Shown here piece after piece: positions 26,259 to 30,357 of a stretch of DNA of 30,357 nt (position 1 is its first letter; each line of letters opens with the position of its first letter). The stretch spans positions 1-30,357 of the forward strand of contig JBBDQV010000126.1 in the NCBI GenBank assembly GCA_040905845.1. The letters run 5' to 3'. The position numbers and the translations under genes were made by a program. Below the pieces are notes generated by a model, which saw only the letters and a list, made by a program, of their open reading frames with translations, was not told the origin of the DNA and searched no databases. The stretch is from VGDP01 sp040905845. GTDB taxonomy: Bacteria; Pseudomonadota; Alphaproteobacteria; SP197.

Positions 26259-27149
26259 TCACGGCGTGACCACGAGCCGGAAGCCGATGAGGATGTGCTT
26301 CAGGCCCTCGGGGCGGGCGTGCCCCGCCGCCGGTCGGCACACCCCGCAACCCTTGTCGTCCCATGACCCGCCCTTGACGAGGTAGCGAGCCGGGCCTTCC
26401 GGAGTCGCGGTCCATTCGAAGACTTGGCCCGCCGCGTCGAGCATGCCGTAGGGGCTGGCGCCCGCCGGATAGGAGCCAACCGGAACGGTGTCGAACGGTC
26501 CAAGGTCGTGGCTGTTGAGCCGGGTCGGATCGAACGAATCGCCCCAGGGAAAGCGCCGCCCGTCGGTGCCGCGGGCGGCCTTCTCCCATTCGATCGCCGT
26601 AGGCAAGCGCCACGCCAAACCGGTTCGCTCCGCAAGCCAGTCCGCATAGGCCAGCGCGTCGCCGTGCGCGACCAGGACGACGGGATGATCGCCGCGACCC
26701 TCGGGCGGTCGGTCGTCCGCCCATGCGAACCGCCGAGTCGACGTCCACGGATGGACCAGCCGGTAGCCCTCCCACGTTGCGCGATCAACGTCCGGAGCCG
26801 GATACCCGGTGGCCGCGACGAAGGCGGCATATGCGTCATTGGTCACCGGGGTCCGCATGATGCGAAAAGCGCCGGTTTCCGCCGTCCGCCGTTCCGGCTC
26901 ACGTTCGTACCAGCCGAGTTCCCGGGTTCGCGAATGCCCGTACGCGTCCTCGTCCAGACGATAGGCCGCCTCGCGCTCGGCGCGATCGGAGCCCAGGATG
27001 AACGAGCCCGCAGGCACCGCGACCAGCTCCGGCGGCTCGACCGTGCCGGCATCGGTCCCTCGCGACGCGAGGAAGGTCATCGGGGCGGCGAGAACGAGGC
27101 CAAGAACGCCGCGCCGTGGCAACGGGCCCGGTCGTGAGTTCGCGAGCAT
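26259..27149 (-). CDS. Exported formylglycine-generating-enzyme-like (SUMF1 fold) protein
   Basis: A 296-residue protein. An N-terminal twin-arginine signal (PLPRRGVLGLVLAAP, arginines 12-13) predicts Tat export. The FGE/sulfatase-modifying domain follows: VAVPAGSFILGSD, PVTNDAYAAFVAATGYPAP, HPVVLVAHGDALAYADWL, LPTAIEWEKAARG, FPWGD, NSHDLGPFDTVPVGSYP, GMLDAAGQVFEWT, KGGSWDD and IGFRLV. The fold also occurs in EgtB and PvdO. Its only cysteines are C268 and C271 (KGCGVCRP), in the region that carries the catalytic copper-binding pair in true FGE, but spaced CxxC instead of CxxxxC. No sulfatase is nearby. The start ATG 27149 is chosen to place the Tat motif near the N-terminus; an upstream TTG (27194) is possible. 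It is divergent from the CNPC-repeat cytochrome gene. Confidence 0.88.
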   Translation of the reverse strand: MLANSRPGPLPRRGVLGLVLAAPMTFLASRGTDAGTVEPPELVAVPAGSFILGSDRAEREAAYRLDEDAYGHSRTRELGWYEREPERRTAETGAFRIMRTPVTNDAYAAFVAATGYPAPDVDRATWEGYRLVHPWTSTRRFAWADDRPPEGRGDHPVVLVAHGDALAYADWLAERTGLAWRLPTAIEWEKAARGTDGRRFPWGDSFDPTRLNSHDLGPFDTVPVGSYPAGASPYGMLDAAGQVFEWTATPEGPARYLVKGGSWDDKGCGVCRPAAGHARPEGLKHILIGFRLVVTP

Positions 27150-27227
27150 GGCCGAGCGATGTTGGCGCGCACGCGACCAGCGAGCAAGCGCCAATCACCC
27201 AGACGTGAAGAGTCGTGATCACGGACC

Positions 27228-27268
27228 CGACAGGTCGCCGACTAGCATGCCTGTCGCCCACGGATAAT
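27228..27268 (+). promoter_or_regulatory. Possible operator and -10 region of the cytochrome gene
   Basis: An inverted repeat, CGACAGG (27228-27234) with CCTGTCG (27250-27256), is followed by a -10-like GATAAT (27263-27268), 56 bases before the ATG at 27324. No matching -35 TTGACA-like sequence stands at 17 bases, so an activator-dependent or alternative sigma promoter is possible. This is a suggestion only. Confidence 0.3.
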
Positions 27269-27323
27269 CCGTCGGGCCTGGGAGATTGCACATCTTGAGA
27301 CGCGAGGAGGCGAGTTGAAACCT

Positions 27324-28352
27324 ATGAAGACCATCCACAACCCAAGAGGCGCGGCATTGCGGTCGCGGCTGCTGACTGGAACGGTGATTCCAGCCGTGGC
27401 GATCGGTGTCGGCATCGTGCTCGCCGGTGGCGCGTTGCCTGATGCGGTGCCGTTCGCGGCGAGCGAAGCCTTCGCCCAATGCACGGCCTGCAACCCCTGC
27501 GCGGCGGCGTGCAACCCGTGCAATCCGTGCGCGGCGGCAGCCGGTACGGACTGCGATGTTCCCCGCCTTGTCCAGGCGGCGGCGTGCAATCCCTGCGCGG
27601 CGGCGGCCGCATGCAATCCGTGCGCGGCGGCGGCCGCATGCAATCCGTGCGCGGCGGCGGCGGCGTGCAACCCGTGCGCGGCGGCGGCCGCGTGCAATCC
27701 CTGCGCGGCGGCGGCCGCGTGCAATCCCTGCGCGGCGGCGGCCGCGTGCAATCCGTGCGCGGCGGCGGCCGCGTGCAATCCGTGCGCGGCGGCGGCGGCG
27801 TGCAACCCCTGCAATCCGTGCGCGGCCGCGGTCGAGGACGTGACGCTGACGGATGCCGAGGCGACCGCGACCTACGATTGCATCAAGGGGAGCATGAAGG
27901 CGGGCTACGTCAAGTCGAGCCTCGCCTCGGCCGGCGGACTCGAGATCGCGTCGGGTTACCAGGGCTGGGGGCGCTACAGCACGCGCTCCTACCAGTCGGC
28001 CACGCACGGCGGGCGTCAGGTGCAGAACTACGCCAACGCGGTCGCGCAGGCGTACGGCAAGTTCGAGGAGTCGGGCCGGATGCCCGTCGGCTCGGTCTTG
28101 GCCAAGGACAGCTTCTTGGTCAAGACGGGCAAGGTGTCCGCGGGGCCCTTGTTCGTCATGGAGAAGATGCCGGCGGGCTTCAACGACGAAAGCGGCAACT
28201 GGCGTTACACGCTGGTCATGCCGAACGGCAAGATCGTCGGCACGACCAACGGCGACGGGACCAAGGCCGTGCAGTTCTGCGTCGCGTGCCACGCGACTAT
28301 GGCGGACAACGACCACATGTGGTTCGTGCCCAGCGAATACAGGGTGCAGTGA
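27324..28352 (+). CDS. Secreted cytochrome P460-like protein with N-terminal CNPC repeat array
   Basis: A 342-residue exported protein. After the signal segment (about 12-52, ending SEAFAQ) comes a cysteine-rich region. It has a first cluster (CTACNPCAAACNPCNPC), a short break (TDCDVP), then eight exact 9-residue units CNPCAAAAA (88-159) and a final CNPCNPC (160-166). In all that is 26 cysteines. Residues about 170-342 are a cytochrome P460/c'-beta type domain with heme site CVACH (C319, C322, H323) near the end and the typical lead-in MPNGKIVGTTNGDGTKAVQF. The P460 family includes hydroxylamine- and NO-handling hemes. Start ATG 27324 lies 13 bases after AGGAGG; TTG 27315 lies 4 after it. The stop overlaps the rhodanese start. 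The repeat's function is unknown. Confidence 0.9.
   Translation: MKTIHNPRGAALRSRLLTGTVIPAVAIGVGIVLAGGALPDAVPFAASEAFAQCTACNPCAAACNPCNPCAAAAGTDCDVPRLVQAAACNPCAAAAACNPCAAAAACNPCAAAAACNPCAAAAACNPCAAAAACNPCAAAAACNPCAAAAACNPCAAAAACNPCNPCAAAVEDVTLTDAEATATYDCIKGSMKAGYVKSSLASAGGLEIASGYQGWGRYSTRSYQSATHGGRQVQNYANAVAQAYGKFEESGRMPVGSVLAKDSFLVKTGKVSAGPLFVMEKMPAGFNDESGNWRYTLVMPNGKIVGTTNGDGTKAVQFCVACHATMADNDHMWFVPSEYRVQ
27585..27821 (+). repeat. 27-base tandem repeat array coding CNPCAAAAA
   Basis: Units start at 27585, 27612, 27639, 27666, 27693, 27720, 27747, 27774 and 27801, always exactly 27 bases apart; the ninth is cut to CNPCNPC. Units differ only at a few wobble bases (AAT/AAC, CCC/CCG, GCC/GCG/GCA). 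The near identity suggests recent expansion, and the in-frame period means copy number can change without breaking the gene. Confidence 0.95.
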
Positions 28353-28834
28353 AGGGCCGGAGCGCCCGTTACCGGTACGGTCGCGGCGGTCGGCTCTGGG
28401 TGGTCGCCGCCGCCGTGACCGCCGGTATTTGCCTGGCGGCCGGAGCGTTGTGGGTGGCGTCAGTCACGGCTCCGGCCGCCGCATTTTCTCCGGTCGATGC
28501 GTATGAACGCAGTCGCCAGGGTCAGCTCGTTCTGGTTGACGTGCGGACATCGGCGGAGTGGCGGGAGACGGGAATTCCCGTCGGTGCCCTCACGATCGCT
28601 CTGCTCACCGACGGCGGCATTCCCAATATCGGATTCGTGGACGGCGTCAAGGACGCGTTGGGCGGACGTCTCGACACGCCGATCGCCGTGATCTGCGCAC
28701 GGGGCATACGATCTTCGATCGCCGCCCGGTTGCTTCGTGCCAGCGGATTCAGCGACGTTCATGACGTTTCAGAGGGCGTCATTGGCTGGATCGCCCTGAA
28801 CCTGCCGCTCGAAGCCCGCTTCACCCTCCCGTAA
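28349..28834 (+). CDS. Membrane-anchored rhodanese-domain protein
   Basis: A 161-residue protein. A basic N-terminus is followed by one hydrophobic segment (about 16-40, WVVAAAVTAGICLAAGALWV in part) that anchors it in the membrane or acts as a signal, so the rhodanese domain (about 48-155) faces the periplasm. The domain has LVLVDVRTSAEWRETGIPVG and the active-site loop CARGIRS with its catalytic cysteine, which would carry a persulfide. The GTG start at 28349 overlaps the cytochrome's TGA as GTGA, so translation is coupled. Rhodaneses transfer sulfane sulfur or act as thiol redox proteins; coupling to a cysteine-repeat protein suggests a thiol-related partnership, which is inference. Confidence 0.9.
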   Translation: MKGRSARYRYGRGGRLWVVAAAVTAGICLAAGALWVASVTAPAAAFSPVDAYERSRQGQLVLVDVRTSAEWRETGIPVGALTIALLTDGGIPNIGFVDGVKDALGGRLDTPIAVICARGIRSSIAARLLRASGFSDVHDVSEGVIGWIALNLPLEARFTLP

Positions 28835-28913
28835 CACAGGATTGATTTCCCCCGAGAGCCGAGTTGGGATCGACTCGCGGCACGCGGATTTCAACCGAAT
28901 AGGAGCCAATCCC

Positions 28914-29384
28914 ATGTGTCGCGATGTGCACACGGTCTTGTCGGTGGCAGCCGTCACCATGTTCGCGGGGGTGAGTTCGCCACTCGCGGCGGCTGAGCCG
29001 ACGGTCATCGAGCTGACTCAGGTCGCGTGCCAGTTCCTCGAGCCGGAGAACGGCCTCAACCATGAGTTCACGTCCTCGCGCAAGGCCGACTGCGATGCGA
29101 TCAACGAGCGCACGGCCGAGGATCGCCTGGCGAAGGCTAACACATTGACGCTGGCGTCGGGCTCCTACGTGTTCCGCGTGACCAACTCGAACGTGCCTTA
29201 CGACCTGGGCTTCTGGCTCAGGGGCGCAAGCCTGATCGACCGGGCTCTGCTGCCCAGCGTCTCGGGTGGCGGGCTCAAACTGGGCGCGACCATGGACTAC
29301 GCGATCGAACTCGAGCCAGGTGAGTACCTCTACTCGTGCCCTCTCAACACTACGCCGGACTATCGACTGGTCGTTACCGAATAG
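28914..29384 (+). CDS. Secreted cupredoxin-like protein lacking copper ligands
   Basis: A 156-residue protein with a signal peptide (MCRDVHTVLSVAAVTMFAG, cleavage likely after SPLAAA). A beta-rich domain follows that resembles cupredoxins in layout: VIELTQVACQFLEPE, the strand SGSYVFRVTNSNVPYDLGFWL, and LEPGEYLYSCPLNTTPDYRLVV at the end (here cut in mid-motif: GEYLYSCPLNTTP). In a blue-copper protein the cysteine would be followed by His and Met ligands; here only the cysteine remains, so copper binding of the classic type is unlikely. Start ATG 28914 has AGGAG 8 bases upstream. It follows the rhodanese by 79 bases on the same strand and is probably part of the same module. Confidence 0.8.
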   Translation: MCRDVHTVLSVAAVTMFAGVSSPLAAAEPTVIELTQVACQFLEPENGLNHEFTSSRKADCDAINERTAEDRLAKANTLTLASGSYVFRVTNSNVPYDLGFWLRGASLIDRALLPSVSGGGLKLGATMDYAIELEPGEYLYSCPLNTTPDYRLVVTE

Positions 29385-29424
29385 GGCGCGCTCCGTATAC
29401 GTGGCACCGGCGCATGTGCGGGCG

Positions 29425-30357
29425 TCAGGGCGCCGTGACCGTTCGTGCGACGAAGCACTCGGCGCCTCGTTCCATCAATCGCCGGCACAGCAGGGCAGCA
29501 TCCGCCTCGGCCGCGAACGGCCCCGCCTGGACGCGGTAGACGACGGTCGTGCCGTCCTTCAGCGCCCGCTCGATGCGATACGGCAGCGCACCGAGCAAGT
29601 CGACATGGCGGGCCGCGAAATCCGCCCACGCGCGTTCGGCGCGCCCGCGCGACAGATAGGCCGCGAGCTGGACGTAGGTCGCGCCTTCGGGCGCGGCCGG
29701 TTCGGCGGGAACGAGCGCGACCGGCGGCGCTGCGGCCGGCGCGACCTCGGTCGCCTCGGGCTCGGGCACCACCACCGGCTCTTCGCCCGCCGGCTGCGCC
29801 GCGCCGGCCAGGATGGCCAGGCGCTCGGCGGCACGCGGATCGCCGCCGTCCCGCGCCATCTGATACCAGCGGCGCGCCTCGGCCAGGTCGATCGGTACCC
29901 CGATCCCGTTCTCGTAGGCGACACCCAGGTAGAACGCGCCCGAGGCCTCGCCCTTATCCGCCGCGCGCCGGTACCACGCGACCGCTTGGACGTCGTCGTG
30001 CTCGACGCCCTCTCCCTTCTGGTACGCGACGCCGAGGTTGACCTGGGCGATGCCGAGGCCGCCTTCCGCGGCTTGCCGCCACCAGCGCGTGGCAAGGGCC
30101 GGATCGAGCGCGACGCCGTCGCCGGTCCGGTAGAGGTTGCCCAGGTTGAACGCCGCGCCGATGTGCCCCGACTCCGCAGCGCGCCGGTACCATACGGCGG
30201 CGGCCTCGGCATCGCGCGCCACGCCGTGGCCGTGATCGTAGATCAGGGCCAGGCCGAACGCGGCGTCGGCGTCGCCGGCGGCGGCGAGCGGCGCCCATTG
30301 CTCGAGCGCGATGGCGTAGTCGCCCGCCTGGTAGGCGCGCCGTCCGGTTTCGAAATC
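29425..30357 (-). CDS. Sel1-repeat and SPOR-domain protein, 5' end outside window
   Basis: The visible 310 residues begin before the first in-window start-like codon: the frame stays open to base 30357 and encodes FETGRRAYQAGDYAIALEQW and LALIYDHGHGVARDAE, a normal Sel1-like repeat. The gene therefore continues beyond the window. At least five Sel1/TPR-like repeats follow (AAESGHIGAAFNLGNLYRTG, AEGGLGIAQVNLGVAYQKGE, GEASGAFYLGVAYENG, and so on). Next come a proline- and alanine-rich linker and a C-terminal SPOR domain (TYVQLAAYLSRGRAERAW, then VVYRVQAGPFAAEADAALLC). SPOR domains bind denuded septal glycan, so an envelope or cell-division role is likely. The signal peptide cannot be seen. It converges with the cupredoxin-like gene. 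Confidence 0.9.
   Translation of the reverse strand, partial: DFETGRRAYQAGDYAIALEQWAPLAAAGDADAAFGLALIYDHGHGVARDAEAAAVWYRRAAESGHIGAAFNLGNLYRTGDGVALDPALATRWWRQAAEGGLGIAQVNLGVAYQKGEGVEHDDVQAVAWYRRAADKGEASGAFYLGVAYENGIGVPIDLAEARRWYQMARDGGDPRAAERLAILAGAAQPAGEEPVVVPEPEATEVAPAAAPPVALVPAEPAAPEGATYVQLAAYLSRGRAERAWADFAARHVDLLGALPYRIERALKDGTTVVYRVQAGPFAAEADAALLCRRLMERGAECFVARTVTAP

Noticed and set aside
27315..27323. TTG start for the CNPC-repeat cytochrome, 4 bases after AGGAGG
   Set aside because: It is not excluded, but ATG at 27324 is preferred by codon type; both give the same secreted protein.
27585..27821. The regularly spaced 27-base repeats as a CRISPR array
   Set aside because: Units are directly contiguous without unique spacers and encode an in-frame protein repeat.

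Overview
This is GC-rich bacterial DNA with long, mostly high-GC genes on both strands. A full ISC iron-sulfur operon led by cysE and an Rrf2-type iscR, an IscS/IscU pair of the alphaproteobacterial kind, and palindromic 'TGAGGAG...GTCTCGAA' repeats point to an alphaproteobacterium, probably Rhodospirillales-like. This placement is inferred from gene families and order, not from a phylogenetic marker.

Left part (1-8.2 kb): the 3' part of lepA, a small membrane protein, a ChrR-type cupin, a PNPOx-like flavoprotein and tRNA-Ser(GGA). Directly after the tRNA lies a hairpin-rich spacer and a small AT-richer GIY-YIG gene, followed by an orphan copy of another GIY-YIG C-terminus. A large MgtA-type P-type ATPase (minus strand) and a TPR protein (plus strand) follow, separated by about 550 bases without a recognisable gene.

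Central part (8.2-21 kb): mnmA, and upstream of it on the minus strand the operon cysE-iscR-second cysteine desulfurase-iscS-iscU-iscA-hscB-hscA-fdx-iscX. Genes are 4-55 bases apart or overlap by 4. A sigma70-type promoter (-35 TTGACC, 17-base spacer, -10 TATATA) sits before cysE. A 25-base sequence closely matching the IscR type 1 box covers its -35 and spacer, which suggests IscR feedback on both cysteine supply and cluster assembly. A divergent alpha/beta hydrolase, anmK and tyrS follow.

Right part (21-30.4 kb): a DMT exporter-like gene, a HEPN-domain gene with an overlapping unknown partner placed 4 bases after hutU, and then an accessory region. That region holds a Tat-exported formylglycine-generating-enzyme-like (SUMF1 fold) protein, a conserved hypothetical, and divergently a secreted cytochrome P460-like protein. 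The P460 protein has an N-terminal array of CNPC repeats and is translationally coupled to a membrane-anchored rhodanese. A secreted cupredoxin-like protein without visible copper ligands follows. The region looks like an envelope redox/sulfur module and is the best candidate here for an undescribed system. The window ends inside a Sel1-repeat/SPOR protein.

Two loci (GIY-YIG and the HEPN partner) share an unusual architecture: an intact gene followed immediately by a diverged copy of its own 3' end.
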